Notes: generated from the letters alone by a model not told the origin. A stretch of DNA of 64,000 nucleotides from Pseudomonas mandelii (GCF_006438925.1 NZ_RCZA01000001.1:248001-312000); one strand, 5' to 3'. Shown: positions 1 through 9,130, counted from the stretch's first letter. Translations and numbers: made by a program.

Positions 1-85
1 CGAGCCTGCTCGCGAATGCGATGTGTCAGCCAACATTAATGTCACTGGTACGCCCTCTTCGCGAGCAGGCTCGCTCCCACATTTG
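1..85. repeat. REP doublet, family A, truncated by the window edge
   Basis: Two inverted copies of the family-A core (GTGGGAGCGAGCCTGCTCGCGA and its complement, the left copy cut off by the window start) flank about 40 bases of unrelated sequence. This is the REPIN arrangement common between genes of P. fluorescens-group genomes. It lies upstream of algH. Confidence 0.8.
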
Positions 86-167
86 ATCTCGGTTGTTTGC
101 AGGATTGGGACAATTCCAACGCATCCTCAGCTTGTCAGTTCGCCCCTCCAACGCCACACTAGCGCTC

Positions 168-740
168 ATGAAGAACGTCAGCCCCAGCTACCTCAAGCAT
201 CACTTCCTGATCGCCATGCCTCACATGGTCGACCCGAACTTTGCGCACACCTTGACCTACATCGTCGAGCACACGGCCAATGGTGCCATGGGGCTGGTGG
301 TCAATCGTCCGCAAGACCTCAACCTGGCCGATATCCTCGAGCAACTGCGCCCCGACATCGAACCGCCGATGCTCTGCCAGCATGTGCCGATCTTCATCGG
401 CGGCCCGGTGCAGACCGACCGCGGTTTTGTTCTGCACCCCTCGGGGCAGAGTTATCAGGCCACCGTTGAGCTTGATGAGAAACTGGCCCTGTCGACCTCC
501 CAGGACGTACTGTTCGCCATCGCCGACGGCGTCGGTCCGGCGAAAAGCCTGATCGCCCTCGGTTACGCTGGCTGGGAAGCCGGGCAGCTGGAAGCCGAAC
601 TGGCCCAGAACGCCTGGCTGACCTGCCCGTTCGATGCCGATATTTTGTTCAACACCAGCAGCGAACTGCGCCTGGAAGCAGCGGCCAAGCACCTGGGCGT
701 CAATCTCAGCCTGCTGACCAGCCAGGCGGGACACGCCTGA
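168..740 (+). CDS. algH: YqgE/AlgH family protein (UPF0301)
   Basis: A 190-residue cytoplasmic protein of the YqgE/AlgH (DUF179) family. The N-terminus (MKNVSPSYLKHHFLIAMPHM) and the GGPV and GYAGW segments are typical of the family, whose biochemical role is unsettled although AlgH was named for an effect on alginate regulation in P. aeruginosa. The ATG at 168 gives the usual family length; an upstream in-frame start at 93 would add 25 poorly conserved residues and is rejected. The stop codon overlaps the start of ruvX by one base, so the two are probably cotranscribed, as is usual in gammaproteobacteria. Confidence 0.93.
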   Translation: MKNVSPSYLKHHFLIAMPHMVDPNFAHTLTYIVEHTANGAMGLVVNRPQDLNLADILEQLRPDIEPPMLCQHVPIFIGGPVQTDRGFVLHPSGQSYQATVELDEKLALSTSQDVLFAIADGVGPAKSLIALGYAGWEAGQLEAELAQNAWLTCPFDADILFNTSSELRLEAAAKHLGVNLSLLTSQAGHA

Positions 741-1177
741 TGGCCCTGCGCCTGATTTTGGGTTTCGATTACGGCACCAAACAGATCGGCGTTGCGGTCG
801 GCCAGGTGATTACCGGTCAGGCCCGCGAGCTGTGTACCTTGAAGGCACAAAACGGTATTCCCGACTGGAATCAGGTCGAAGCCCTGATTAAAGAGTGGAA
901 ACCCGATGCCGTGGTGGTGGGCCTGCCCTTGAACATGGACGGCACGCCGAGCGACATGTGCCTGCGCGCCGAGAAATTCGCCCGCCGTCTCAACGGCCGC
1001 TACAACCTGCCCTTCTATACCCACGATGAACGCCTGACCACCTTCGAAGCCAAGGGTGAACGGCGTGATCGTGGCGGGCAAAAGGGCAGCTATCGCGACA
1101 ACCCGGTCGACGCCATCGCCGCCGCCCTGCTGCTGCAAGGCTGGCTCGACGAAAACACTGCACTGTTCGAATCCTGA
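740..1177 (+). CDS. ruvX: Putative pre-16S rRNA nuclease / Holliday junction resolvase YqgF (RuvX)
   Basis: A 145-residue RNase H-fold protein. The N-terminal GFDYGTKQIGVAVG segment carries the first catalytic Asp, GLPLNMDG follows near residue 60, and DERLTT carries the later acidic residue near 95. The E. coli homologue takes part in 5' maturation of 16S rRNA; an older annotation is Holliday junction resolvase. The ATG overlaps the algH stop codon, indicating translational coupling. Length and motifs are normal for the family. Confidence 0.93.
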   Translation: MALRLILGFDYGTKQIGVAVGQVITGQARELCTLKAQNGIPDWNQVEALIKEWKPDAVVVGLPLNMDGTPSDMCLRAEKFARRLNGRYNLPFYTHDERLTTFEAKGERRDRGGQKGSYRDNPVDAIAAALLLQGWLDENTALFES

Positions 1178-1210
1178 AGAGCCGCAACAAGCGTCTCTAC
1201 TTAGCGACAA

Positions 1211-1244
1211 CCCGAGCCACCTCTCCAGCAGAACCCGGCTCGGG
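1211..1244 (+). promoter_or_regulatory. Stem-loop in the pyrR leader
   Basis: A perfect 8-bp inverted repeat (CCCGAGCC at 1211-1218, GGCTCGGG at 1237-1244) with an 18-base loop lies directly before the Shine-Dalgarno sequence AAGGAG (about 1251-1256) of pyrR. No U-run follows, so it does not look like a terminator. It could modulate translation of pyrR or be bound by PyrR or another factor; that role is inference. Confidence 0.35.
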
Positions 1245-1261
1245 CCCAAGAAGGAGCAACC

Positions 1262-1765
1262 ATGAGCCTGCCCAATCCCGCCGAACTGATCAGCCAGATG
1301 GCGACCCGTCTCAAGGCGCACCTGGAACACCGTGGCATCAGCGAACCGCGCTACATCGGTATTCGTACCGGCGGCGTCTGGGTCGCCCAGGCGTTGCTCG
1401 ATGAACTGGGCAGCGACTCGCCCCTGGGCACCCTGGACGTCTCCTTCTACCGCGACGACTTCAGCCAGAACGGCCTGCACCCACAAGTGCGCCCTTCGGC
1501 TCTGCCGTTCGAGATCGAAGGCCAGCACCTGGTGCTGATCGACGACGTACTGATGAGCGGCCGGACCATCCGCGCCGCCCTCAATGAGCTGTTCGACTAC
1601 GGCCGCCCGGCCAGCGTGACATTGGTGTGCCTGCTGGACCTGGACGCCGGCGAGCTGCCGATCCGCCCGAACGTGGTCGGCGCGACCCTGTCGCTGGCCG
1701 CCCACGAACGGGTGAAACTGTCCGGCCCGGAACTCAAGCTCGAACTGCAAGACCTCGCCCTTTAA
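1262..1765 (+). CDS. pyrR: Bifunctional pyrimidine operon regulator / uracil phosphoribosyltransferase PyrR
   Basis: A 167-residue phosphoribosyltransferase-fold protein. The PRPP-binding motif [17 protein letters not shown] is near residues 90-110, and IGIRTGG near the N-terminus fits PyrR rather than hypoxanthine transferases. In Gram-positives PyrR binds pyr mRNA; in Pseudomonas its regulatory mode is less settled. A good AAGGAG sits six bases before the ATG. It heads the pyrR-pyrB-pyrC' operon with a 27-base gap to pyrB, and the leader contains a stem-loop at 1211-1244. Confidence 0.95.
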   Translation: MSLPNPAELISQMATRLKAHLEHRGISEPRYIGIRTGGVWVAQALLDELGSDSPLGTLDVSFYRDDFSQNGLHPQVRPSALPFEIEGQHLVLIDDVLMSGRTIRAALNELFDYGRPASVTLVCLLDLDAGELPIRPNVVGATLSLAAHERVKLSGPELKLELQDLAL

Positions 1766-1792
1766 TTCGCCCTATTGAGAGTCCCCCTCGCG

Positions 1793-2797
1793 ATGACGCC
1801 TCTAGAAACCAAGCGCCCGCTGCAGCTCAATGATCAGGGCCAGCTGCGCCACTTCCTCTCACTCGACGGTTTACGCCGCGAGCTGCTGACGGAAATCCTC
1901 GACACCGCCGACTCGTTCCTCGAAGTCGGTGCCCGGGCGGTGAAGAAAGTCCCGTTGTTGCGCGGCAAGACCGTGTGCAACGTGTTCTTCGAGAACTCCA
2001 CCCGCACCCGCACCACCTTCGAACTGGCGGCCCAGCGGCTGTCGGCGGACGTGATCACACTGAACGTGTCCACGTCGTCGGCAAGCAAGGGCGAAACCCT
2101 GCTCGACACCCTGCGCAACCTGGAAGCCATGGCCGCCGACATGTTCGTCGTGCGTCACGGTGATTCCGGCGCGGCGCACTTCATCGCCGAACATGTCTGC
2201 CCGCAAGTGGCGATCATCAACGGCGGCGATGGCCGTCACGCGCACCCGACCCAGGGCATGCTCGACATGCTGACGATTCGTCGGCACAAGGGCGGTTTCG
2301 AAAATCTCTCGGTGGCTATCGTCGGCGACATCCTGCACTCGCGGGTCGCGCGCTCGAACATGCTCGCGCTGAAAACCCTCGGTTGCCCGGACATCCGCGT
2401 GATCGCGCCGAAAACCCTGCTGCCGATCGGCGTCGAGCAGTACGGTGTGAAGGTATACACCGACATGACCGAAGGCCTGAAAGACGTCGACGTGGTGATC
2501 ATGCTGCGCCTGCAGCGTGAACGCATGACCGGCGGCCTGTTGCCGAGCGAAGGTGAGTTCTACCGCCTGTTCGGCCTGACCACCGCGCGCCTGGCCGGAG
2601 CCAAACCGGATTGCATCGTCATGCACCCGGGGCCGATCAACCGTGGTGTGGAGATTGAGTCGGCGGTGGCCGATGGCCCGCACTCGGTCATCCTCAATCA
2701 AGTCACCTACGGTATTGCGATTCGTATGGCTGTGCTGTCCATGGCCATGAGCGGGCAGACTGCCCAGCGCCAATTCGAGCAGGAGAACGCCCAGTGA
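1793..2797 (+). CDS. pyrB: Aspartate carbamoyltransferase catalytic subunit PyrB
   Basis: A 334-residue enzyme that joins carbamoyl phosphate and aspartate in the committed step of UMP synthesis. Visible motifs are the carbamoyl-phosphate-binding STRTRTTFE (residues about 60-70), [10 protein letters not shown] (about 145) and [10 protein letters not shown] (about 280). The ATG at 1793 is preferred over 1775 because it gives the length known for Pseudomonas PyrB. The 3' end overlaps the pyrC'-like gene by four bases. Pseudomonas ATCase is a class A dodecamer of six PyrB and six PyrC' chains, so the overlap fits stoichiometric synthesis. Confidence 0.97.
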   Translation: MTPLETKRPLQLNDQGQLRHFLSLDGLRRELLTEILDTADSFLEVGARAVKKVPLLRGKTVCNVFFENSTRTRTTFELAAQRLSADVITLNVSTSSASKGETLLDTLRNLEAMAADMFVVRHGDSGAAHFIAEHVCPQVAIINGGDGRHAHPTQGMLDMLTIRRHKGGFENLSVAIVGDILHSRVARSNMLALKTLGCPDIRVIAPKTLLPIGVEQYGVKVYTDMTEGLKDVDVVIMLRLQRERMTGGLLPSEGEFYRLFGLTTARLAGAKPDCIVMHPGPINRGVEIESAVADGPHSVILNQVTYGIAIRMAVLSMAMSGQTAQRQFEQENAQ

Positions 2798-4065
2798 AGC
2801 TCAGCATTCTCGGCGCCCGCGTCATCGATCCAGCCAGCGGCCTGGATCAAGTTACCGATATCCATATTGAAGCCTGCAAGATCATTGCCCTTGGCGCCGC
2901 GCCAGCCGGTTTTGTCGCCGTCGATACCCTCGACGCCAAAGGCCTGGTCGCCGCCCCTGGGCTGGTTGACCTGAACGTCGCCCTGCGCGAGCCGGGCTAC
3001 AGCCGTAAAGGTTCAATCGTCAGTGAAACCCGCGCCGCCGCGGCCGGTGGCGTCACCAGCCTGTGCTGCCCGCCGAAAACCAAACCGGTGCTGGACACCT
3101 CGGCCGTGGCCGAACTGATCCTCGACCGCGCCCGCGAAGCCGGCAACACCAAAGTGTTCCCGATCGGCGCCCTGAGCAAAGGCCTGGACGGCGAACAGCT
3201 GGCCGAACTGGTCGCCTTGCGCGATGCCGGTTGCGTGGCCTTCGGCAACGGCCTGGACAGCTTCCGCAACACCCGTACGCTGTGTCGGGCGCTGGAATAC
3301 GCCGCAACATTCGACCTGACGGTGATTTTCAACTCTCAGGACCATGACCTGGCCGAAGGTGGCCTGGCTCACGAAGGCCCGACCGCCAGTTTCCTCGGTT
3401 TGCCGGGCATTCCCGAAACCGCCGAAACCGTGGCTCTCGCGCGGGATCTGCTGCTGGTCGAGCAAAGTGGCGTGCGTGCGCATTTCAGTCAGCTCACTAG
3501 CGCCCGTGGCGTGGCCCTGATCGCTCAGGCCCAGGCTCGCGGCCTGCCGGTGACGGCCGATGTCGCCCTGTATCAGCTGATACTGACCGACGAAGCGCTG
3601 ATCGACTTCAGCAGCCTCTATCACGTCCAGCCGCCGCTGCGCACCCGCGCCGACCGCGATGGCCTGCGTGAAGCGGTGAAATCGGGTGTGATCTCGGCAA
3701 TCTCCAGTCATCACCAACCCCACGAGCGGGATGCCAAACTGGCGCCGTTCGGGGCCACCGAGCCGGGCATCAGTAGCGTTGAACTGCTGCTGCCGTTGGC
3801 GATGACACTGGTGGAGGATGGTTTGCTGGATCTGCCGACGCTATTGGCGCGCTTGAGCACCGGACCTGCCGAGGCATTGCGCCTGCCGGCGGGCAAACTG
3901 GCGGTAGGTGGACCGGCGGACATCGTGCTGTTCGATCCGGCGGCTTCGACCGTGGCCGGCGAAACCTGGCTGTCCAAAGGTGAAAACTGCCCGTTCATTG
4001 GCCACAGCCTGCCGGGCGTGGTGCGTTACACCCTGGTGGATGGACGTATTAGCCACCAGGCGTAA
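2794..4065 (+). CDS. pyrC': Dihydroorotase-like protein PyrC' (PyrX), noncatalytic ATCase partner
   Basis: A 423-residue amidohydrolase-fold protein starting at a GTG that overlaps the pyrB stop codon. Active dihydroorotases carry a DxHxH zinc motif before LREPG; here the same place reads [10 protein letters not shown], so both metal-binding histidines are gone. This agrees with the known Pseudomonas arrangement, in which PyrC' is needed to assemble active aspartate carbamoyltransferase but has no dihydroorotase activity; functional pyrC genes lie elsewhere. The rest of the barrel is intact, including the C-terminal DGRI segment. Confidence 0.93.
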   Translation: MKLSILGARVIDPASGLDQVTDIHIEACKIIALGAAPAGFVAVDTLDAKGLVAAPGLVDLNVALREPGYSRKGSIVSETRAAAAGGVTSLCCPPKTKPVLDTSAVAELILDRAREAGNTKVFPIGALSKGLDGEQLAELVALRDAGCVAFGNGLDSFRNTRTLCRALEYAATFDLTVIFNSQDHDLAEGGLAHEGPTASFLGLPGIPETAETVALARDLLLVEQSGVRAHFSQLTSARGVALIAQAQARGLPVTADVALYQLILTDEALIDFSSLYHVQPPLRTRADRDGLREAVKSGVISAISSHHQPHERDAKLAPFGATEPGISSVELLLPLAMTLVEDGLLDLPTLLARLSTGPAEALRLPAGKLAVGGPADIVLFDPAASTVAGETWLSKGENCPFIGHSLPGVVRYTLVDGRISHQA

Positions 4066-4069
4066 GACC

Positions 4070-4155
4070 GAAAAGATCGCAGCCTGCGGCAGCTCCTACA
4101 CGGGAATATGCATTTCCTTGTAGGAGCTGGCGAAGCCTGCGATCTTTTGATCTTT
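4070..4155. repeat. REP doublet, family B
   Basis: Inverted copies of the family-B core (GATCGCAGCCTGCGGCAGCTCCTAC) separated by about 20 bases. The pair lies between the convergent pyrC'-like and TM2-domain genes and could act as a weak bidirectional terminator. The right arm has one substitution (GGCGAAGC) that breaks pairing. Confidence 0.8.
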
Positions 4156-4159
4156 GCTG

Positions 4160-4579
4160 TTATCGACTCTGCGCATTGCGAATCGACACCTGGTCATTCA
4201 GCGTCCAGAAGTCATACAGCACCCCCAAAAAGAACAACCCACCCGTCACCAGGTACAGCAATCCGCTGATCCACTTCCCCTGATACATGCGGTGTACGCC
4301 GAATACCCCAAGAAACGTCAGCAGAATCCACGCTACGTTGTACTCAATGGGCCCGGCGGTAAAACGCAGGTCCGCTTCACGATCCATGGCCGGGATCAGA
4401 AACACGTCGATCAGCCAACCGATACCCAACAAACCGAAGGTGAAGAACCAGATCGTCCCCGTCACCGGCTTGCCGTAATAGAAGCGGTGAGCGCCGGTAA
4501 AACCGAAAATCCACAGCAGGTAACCGATGACTTTGCTGTGCGTGTCTTGATGCGGAACGGGCGGTTGATAGGTGTTCAT
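4160..4579 (-). CDS. TM2 domain-containing membrane protein
   Basis: A 139-residue protein with two copies of the TM2 pattern. Residues about 15-65 hold GYLLWIFGFTGAHRFYYGK followed by a GIGWLIDVFLIP helix; residues about 80-130 hold LLTFLGVFGVHRMYQGKW followed by LGVLYDFW. Four membrane segments are expected, and there is no signal peptide. TM2 domains occur in many bacteria without a firm function. It is a single gene, convergent with the pyr operon and divergent from the NlpC/P60 gene. Confidence 0.88.
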   Translation of the reverse strand: MNTYQPPVPHQDTHSKVIGYLLWIFGFTGAHRFYYGKPVTGTIWFFTFGLLGIGWLIDVFLIPAMDREADLRFTAGPIEYNVAWILLTFLGVFGVHRMYQGKWISGLLYLVTGGLFFLGVLYDFWTLNDQVSIRNAQSR

Positions 4580-4829
4580 GAAGGACCTCGATTCACACGA
4601 TAGATAAATATTCTTTAAATCTTTGTGACTTTTTTACAGGTGGCCGACGTATGGCAAATGCTACCTTGTGTCCCGTCAAAGCCTTGTACCACAAGCGTTG
4701 TGTCCGACAATCGCGTCTATTTTCCGCTTATTTGGTTCCGTTGACCCCAAGGTTGAATCGACCAACGGCCGCGGAAGGGTCAAAAAAGCTGTTATAAAGT
4801 TGCGCGCTAACTTATATGAGCCTTGCCTA

Positions 4830-5447
4830 ATGCGTCCATTTTTCAAGACATGGCTAACCATTTGCCTTTTGATGCCACTGGCCGCCCACGCCACCAATCG
4901 TGAGCAACGTCTTCCTAACGTTAATGGTTACACCCAAAAATCCCATGTTTCTGCTCCTTCGAGCAAAAACAAACAGACCGTAAAACGCGCTCCCCAACTG
5001 AGCAGCAAAAGCAGCCTGGTTCCGCCAATGGCGACCAAGGAAAGCAGCAACGTGCTGAGCCGCGCAGTCAACGTCCTCGGTACACCCTACCGTTGGGGCG
5101 GCAGCAGCCCAAGCAAAGGGTTCGACTGCAGTGGCTTGGTGAAATACGCGTTCAACGACGCCACGTTTGACCTGCCGCGCACTTCCAACGCCATGGCCAG
5201 CGGTCATGGGGAGAAAGTCGATCGCAAGGATCTGAAGCCTGGCGACCTGATTTTCTTCAACATCAAGAGCCGCCGGGTCAATCACGTTGCCATCTACCTG
5301 GGCAACGACCGCTTCATCCACGCACCACGTCGTGGCAAGTCGGTGAGCATCGACACACTGAAGAAACCCTACTGGGAAAGCCACTACGTGGTTGCCAAGC
5401 GGGTTATGCCGAAAGAGAAGAACACCCTACAGGTTGTTCAGCGCTGA
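4830..5447 (+). CDS. NlpC/P60 family cell-wall hydrolase (C40 peptidase)
   Basis: A 205-residue exported protein. An N-terminal signal peptide (MRPFFKTWLTICLLMPLAAHA) is followed by a basic, Ser-rich linker to about residue 80. The NlpC/P60 domain then has the catalytic Cys in FDCSGLVKYAF (about residue 105), His in NHVAIYLG, and a polar third residue near FIHAP. Such enzymes cut the D-Glu-mDAP bond of peptidoglycan stem peptides. The ATG at 4830 is chosen because it begins the signal peptide; an earlier in-frame ATG at 4668 would bury it. The Shine-Dalgarno is weak. Confidence 0.88.
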   Translation: MRPFFKTWLTICLLMPLAAHATNREQRLPNVNGYTQKSHVSAPSSKNKQTVKRAPQLSSKSSLVPPMATKESSNVLSRAVNVLGTPYRWGGSSPSKGFDCSGLVKYAFNDATFDLPRTSNAMASGHGEKVDRKDLKPGDLIFFNIKSRRVNHVAIYLGNDRFIHAPRRGKSVSIDTLKKPYWESHYVVAKRVMPKEKNTLQVVQR

Positions 5448-5456
5448 TTTGAAGCA

Positions 5457-5555
5457 AGATCAAAAGATCGCAGCCTTTGGCAGCTCCTACACGGGACTAT
5501 GCATTTCCCTGTAGGAGCTGCCGAAGGTTCGGGCCGCGTTCGGACGATCTTTTGC
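5457..5555. repeat. REP doublet, family B, with divergent right arm
   Basis: The left arm (GATCGCAGCCTTTGGCAGCTCCTAC) is the usual core. The right arm is GTAGGAGCTGCCGAAGG followed by TTCGGGCCGCGTTCGGACGATCTTTT, a variant tail also seen in the half-element at 33213-33255. It lies between the convergent NlpC/P60 and pilT genes. Confidence 0.75.
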
Positions 5556-5564
5556 TTTTAAGCC

Positions 5565-6599
5565 TCAAAAACCATCCGGCGTGCGCGCCTTCTCCCGCGC
5601 ATGCTCGCGGCTGATCAAGCCCTTGGACACCAGCTCCTTCAGGCACATATCCAGCGTCTGCATCCCCAGGTTTCCCCCGGTCTGAATCGACGAATACATC
5701 TGCGCCACCTTGTCTTCGCGAATCAGGTTACGGATCGCTGACGTGCCGAGCATGATTTCGTGGGCCGCGATCCGCCCGCCGCCAATCTTCTTGACCAACG
5801 CCTGCGATACCACCGCCAGTAACGACTCGGACAGCATCGAACGAACCATCGACTTCTCGTCCCCCGGAAACACGTCCACCACCCGATCGATGGTTTTCGC
5901 CGCCGATGTCGTGTGCAGCGTGCCAAACACCAGGTGACCGGTTTCGGCGGCGGTCAACGCCAGGCGAATGGTCTCGAGATCGCGCATCTCCCCCACCAGA
6001 ATCACGTCCGGGTCCTCCCGCAGGGCCGAGCGTAGAGCCGTGGCGAAGCTGCGTGTATCACGATGGACCTCACGCTGGTTGATCAAGCATTTGCGCGATT
6101 CGTGGACGAACTCGATCGGGTCTTCAATGGTGAGAATGTGGTGATGGCGATGGCTGTTCAGGTGATCGATCATCGCCGCCAGGGTGGTGGATTTGCCGGA
6201 ACCGGTCGGACCGGTCACCAGCACCAGCCCCCGCGGCGCTTCGGTAATCTTGCGAAATACTTCCCCCATACCGAGGTCGTCCATGCTCAGGACCTTGGAC
6301 GGAATGGTCCGGAACACCGCGCCAGCACCGCGATTGTGGTTGAACGCGTTAACCCGAAAACGCGCTACGCCGGGCACGTCAAAGGAGAAGTCGGTCTCCA
6401 GGTGCTTCTCGAAGTCCACCCGCTGCGTGTCGTTCATGATGTCGTAGATCAGCGCCTGCACCTGTTTGTGGTCCAGGGCCGGCAGGTTGATACGCCGCAC
6501 ATCGCCGTCGACCCGAATCATCGGGGGCAGGCCGGCAGACAGATGCAAGTCGGACGCGCCCTGTTTCGCGCTGAAAGCCAGCAGCTCAGTGATATCCAT
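5565..6599 (-). CDS. pilT: Twitching motility / type IV pilus retraction ATPase PilT
   Basis: A 344-residue secretion ATPase. It shows Walker A GPTGSGKSTT (about 130-140), the Asp-box/Walker B region with ILVGEMRD, the His-box GTLHTTSA, and the PilT-specific AIRNLIRE motif near residue 290. It powers pilus retraction at the cytoplasmic base of type IV pili. The start at 6599 gives exactly the known PilT length; an earlier frame-open start at 6677 would add 26 residues reaching into the yggS start. It is divergent from yggS with a 55-base gap. The paralogue pilU, adjacent in P. aeruginosa, is not here. Confidence 0.96.
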   Translation of the reverse strand: MDITELLAFSAKQGASDLHLSAGLPPMIRVDGDVRRINLPALDHKQVQALIYDIMNDTQRVDFEKHLETDFSFDVPGVARFRVNAFNHNRGAGAVFRTIPSKVLSMDDLGMGEVFRKITEAPRGLVLVTGPTGSGKSTTLAAMIDHLNSHRHHHILTIEDPIEFVHESRKCLINQREVHRDTRSFATALRSALREDPDVILVGEMRDLETIRLALTAAETGHLVFGTLHTTSAAKTIDRVVDVFPGDEKSMVRSMLSESLLAVVSQALVKKIGGGRIAAHEIMLGTSAIRNLIREDKVAQMYSSIQTGGNLGMQTLDMCLKELVSKGLISREHAREKARTPDGF

Positions 6600-6654
6600 A
6601 GCGTTCCTCAATTCCAGTAGAATGCCGCGAACCTTCAGCCGCCGGCGCCTCTTG

Positions 6655-7353
6655 ATGTCCACGATAGCAGACAACATTGCTCAGGTTAGTTCACGCATCC
6701 ACGCCGCTGCCGTCGCTGCAAAACGCGACGAAGACAGCGTCCAGCTGCTGGCCGTGAGCAAGACCAAGCCCGCCGAAGCCCTGCGCGAAGCGTATGCCGC
6801 GGGGCTGCGCGACTTTGGCGAGAACTACCTGCAGGAAGCCCTGAGCAAACAGCTCGAATTGGCCGACCTGCCCTTGATCTGGCACTTCATCGGCCCCATT
6901 CAATCGAACAAGACTCGCGCTATCGCCGAGCACTTCGCCTGGGTGCATTCCGTGGATCGTTTGAAAATCGCACAACGCCTGTCCGAACAACGCCCTGCCG
7001 AGTTGCCCCCACTGAACATCTGTATCCAGGTCAACGTCAGCGGTGAAGCCAGCAAGTCCGGCTGCACCCCGGCCGACCTGCCGGCCCTGGCCAATGCCAT
7101 CAGTGAACTGCCGCGCATCAAGCTGCGCGGGTTGATGGCAATCCCCGAGCCGACCGAAGATCGCGCCGCCCAGGATGCCGCTTTTGCTGCCGTGCAGCGC
7201 CTGCAAGCCAGCCTGAACCTGCCGCTCGACACACTTTCCATGGGCATGAGCCACGACCTTGAGTCGGCCATCGCCATGGGCGCCACCTGGGTCCGTATCG
7301 GTACAGCCCTGTTTGGCGCTCGCGGCTCTCAACAAATGCATGGCCAGCCTTGA
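6655..7353 (+). CDS. yggS: YggS family pyridoxal phosphate homeostasis protein (PLPBP)
   Basis: A 232-residue PLP-binding TIM-barrel protein. LLAVSKTKP (about 30-37) carries the PLP-binding Lys; FGENYLQE, WHFIGPIQSNK and SMGMSHDLESAIAMG are hallmark segments. It keeps free PLP and amino-acid balance and has no known catalytic reaction. The ATG at 6655 is preferred; an open frame extends upstream into the pilT 5' region. It is the first gene of yggS-proC-yggT-yggU, an order conserved across gammaproteobacteria. Confidence 0.95.
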   Translation: MSTIADNIAQVSSRIHAAAVAAKRDEDSVQLLAVSKTKPAEALREAYAAGLRDFGENYLQEALSKQLELADLPLIWHFIGPIQSNKTRAIAEHFAWVHSVDRLKIAQRLSEQRPAELPPLNICIQVNVSGEASKSGCTPADLPALANAISELPRIKLRGLMAIPEPTEDRAAQDAAFAAVQRLQASLNLPLDTLSMGMSHDLESAIAMGATWVRIGTALFGARGSQQMHGQP

Positions 7354-7388
7354 AATATGGCTGACTCCTCTCTTTATAAGGACCTGAC

Positions 7389-8207
7389 ATGAGCAAGACT
7401 CGTATTGCCTTTATCGGTGCCGGCAACATGGCGGCCAGCCTGATCGGCGGCCTGCGCGCCAAAGGTCTGGACGCCGCGCAGATCCGCGCCAGTGATCCGG
7501 GCGCTGAAACCCGCGCCAAAGTGAACGCTGAACACGGTATCGAGGTGTTCGCCGACAACGCCGACGCCATCCAGGGCGCCGACGTCGTGGTACTGGCGGT
7601 CAAACCTCAAGCGATGAAAGCCGTCTGCGAAGCGCTTCGCCCAAGCCTCAAGCCGAATCAACTGGTGGTCTCGATTGCGGCCGGCATCACCTGCGCCAGC
7701 ATGAACAACTGGCTCGGCGCCCAACCGATCGTGCGCTGCATGCCCAACACCCCGGCGCTGCTGCGTCAGGGCGTGAGTGGTTTGTTCGCCACGGCTGAAG
7801 TGAACACCGAGCAACGCAAACAGGCGCAAGAACTGCTGTCCGCCGTCGGCATCGCACTGTGGCTGGATGAAGAACAACAACTGGACGCGGTCACCGCCGT
7901 TTCCGGTTCGGGCCCTGCGTACTTCTTCCTGCTGATCGAAGCCATGACCGCCGCCGGCGTGAAGCTCGGCCTGCCAGCAGACATCGCTGCACAACTGACC
8001 CTGCAAACCGCCTTGGGCGCTGCTCACATGGCCGTGGCCAGTGACGTCGACGCTGCGGAACTGCGTCGCCGCGTGACGTCGCCTGCGGGCACGACGGAAG
8101 CGGCGATCAAGTCGTTCCAGGCCGGCGGCTTCGAAGCCCTGGTAGAAAAAGCACTCGGCGCCGCTGCGCACCGCTCGGCCGAGATGGCCGAACAATTGGG
8201 TCAATAA
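7389..8207 (+). CDS. proC: Pyrroline-5-carboxylate reductase ProC
   Basis: A 272-residue enzyme making the last step of proline synthesis with NAD(P)H. The Rossmann motif FIGAGNMAASLIGGL starts at residue 7, CMPNTPALL is near 118, and the C-terminal signature VTSPAGTTEAAI is near 225. An AAGGA sequence precedes the ATG. It is separated from yggS by 35 bases and from yggT by 10 bases, so one transcript is likely. Confidence 0.97.
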   Translation: MSKTRIAFIGAGNMAASLIGGLRAKGLDAAQIRASDPGAETRAKVNAEHGIEVFADNADAIQGADVVVLAVKPQAMKAVCEALRPSLKPNQLVVSIAAGITCASMNNWLGAQPIVRCMPNTPALLRQGVSGLFATAEVNTEQRKQAQELLSAVGIALWLDEEQQLDAVTAVSGSGPAYFFLLIEAMTAAGVKLGLPADIAAQLTLQTALGAAHMAVASDVDAAELRRRVTSPAGTTEAAIKSFQAGGFEALVEKALGAAAHRSAEMAEQLGQ

Positions 8208-8217
8208 GGAGCCTTAC

Positions 8218-8808
8218 ATGATTGGATTGAACACTGCAGCGGTCTATGTGCTGCAAACCCTCGGCAGCCTGTACCTGCTGATCGTGCTGCTGCGCTTCGT
8301 GCTGCAACTGGTACGCGCAAACTTCTACAACCCGCTCTGCCAGTTCGCCGTGAAGGCCACTCAGCCGCTGCTCAAGCCATTGCGCCGGATCATCCCGAGC
8401 ATGTTCGGCCTGGACATGTCCTCGCTGGTGCTGGCGATCCTCGTGCAGCTCGCACTGATGGCCCTGACCCTGCTGCTGACTTACGGCACCACCGGTAACC
8501 CGCTGCAATTGCTGATCTGGTCGCTGATTGGCGTGACCGCGCTGTTCCTGAAGATTTTCTTCTTTGCCCTGATCATCAGCGTGATCCTGTCGTGGGTCGC
8601 ACCGGGCAGCCATAACCCTGGCGCCGAGCTGGTAAACCAGATCTGCGAACCAGCCCTGGCGCCGTTCCGCAAGATTCTGCCCAACCTTGGCGGCCTGGAT
8701 ATCTCGCCGATCCTGGCGTTCATGGTGCTCAAGCTGATCGACATGCTGGTGATCAACAACCTCGCCGCCATGACGATGATGCCGGAAATCCTGCGCCTGC
8801 TGATCTGA
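8218..8808 (+). CDS. yggT: YggT family membrane protein
   Basis: A 196-residue inner-membrane protein with two YggT repeats. Each has a hydrophobic helix followed by an NP or NPLC element and a second helix (first repeat about 10-75, second about 100-190, with CEPALAPFRKILPN). Members have been linked to osmotic stress and cell division in other bacteria, without a defined mechanism. It follows proC at 10 bases and precedes yggU by 4. Confidence 0.92.
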   Translation: MIGLNTAAVYVLQTLGSLYLLIVLLRFVLQLVRANFYNPLCQFAVKATQPLLKPLRRIIPSMFGLDMSSLVLAILVQLALMALTLLLTYGTTGNPLQLLIWSLIGVTALFLKIFFFALIISVILSWVAPGSHNPGAELVNQICEPALAPFRKILPNLGGLDISPILAFMVLKLIDMLVINNLAAMTMMPEILRLLI

Positions 8809-8812
8809 CCCG

Positions 8813-9109
8813 GTGAGCTACTTTCGCTGGGACGGTGACGACCTGATTCTGGAATGTCACCTGCAACCGGCGGCCCGCAGCGATGATTTCTGCGGGCTGC
8901 ATGGGGATCGATTGAAGATTCGCCTGACGGCGCCGCCGGTTGAAGGCAAGGCCAACGCGTATTTAATGGCGTTTCTGGCCAAGGCGTTCGGGGTTTCCAA
9001 GAGCCAGGTGAGTTTGATCAGCGGCGAGTTGAACCGGCAGAAACGGGTGCGGATCTGTTCGCCGAAGAAGCTGCCGGATTTGCCTGGCTTGGTGATGCGT
9101 TCGCGTTGA
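8813..9109 (+). CDS. yggU: YggU family protein (DUF167)
   Basis: A 98-residue small alpha/beta protein starting at GTG four bases after yggT. The core DRLKIRLTAPPVEGKANAYL (about 35-54) is the signature of DUF167/YggU. The function is unknown. The position at the end of the yggS-proC-yggT operon is the usual one. Confidence 0.92.
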   Translation: MSYFRWDGDDLILECHLQPAARSDDFCGLHGDRLKIRLTAPPVEGKANAYLMAFLAKAFGVSKSQVSLISGELNRQKRVRICSPKKLPDLPGLVMRSR

Positions 9110-9130
9110 TTGTGGGTTGCGGCATAGAGC

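Noticed and set aside
4668..4829. 54-codon upstream extension of the NlpC/P60 protein
   Set aside because: It would place the signal peptide inside the protein; the ATG at 4830 begins a normal signal sequence.
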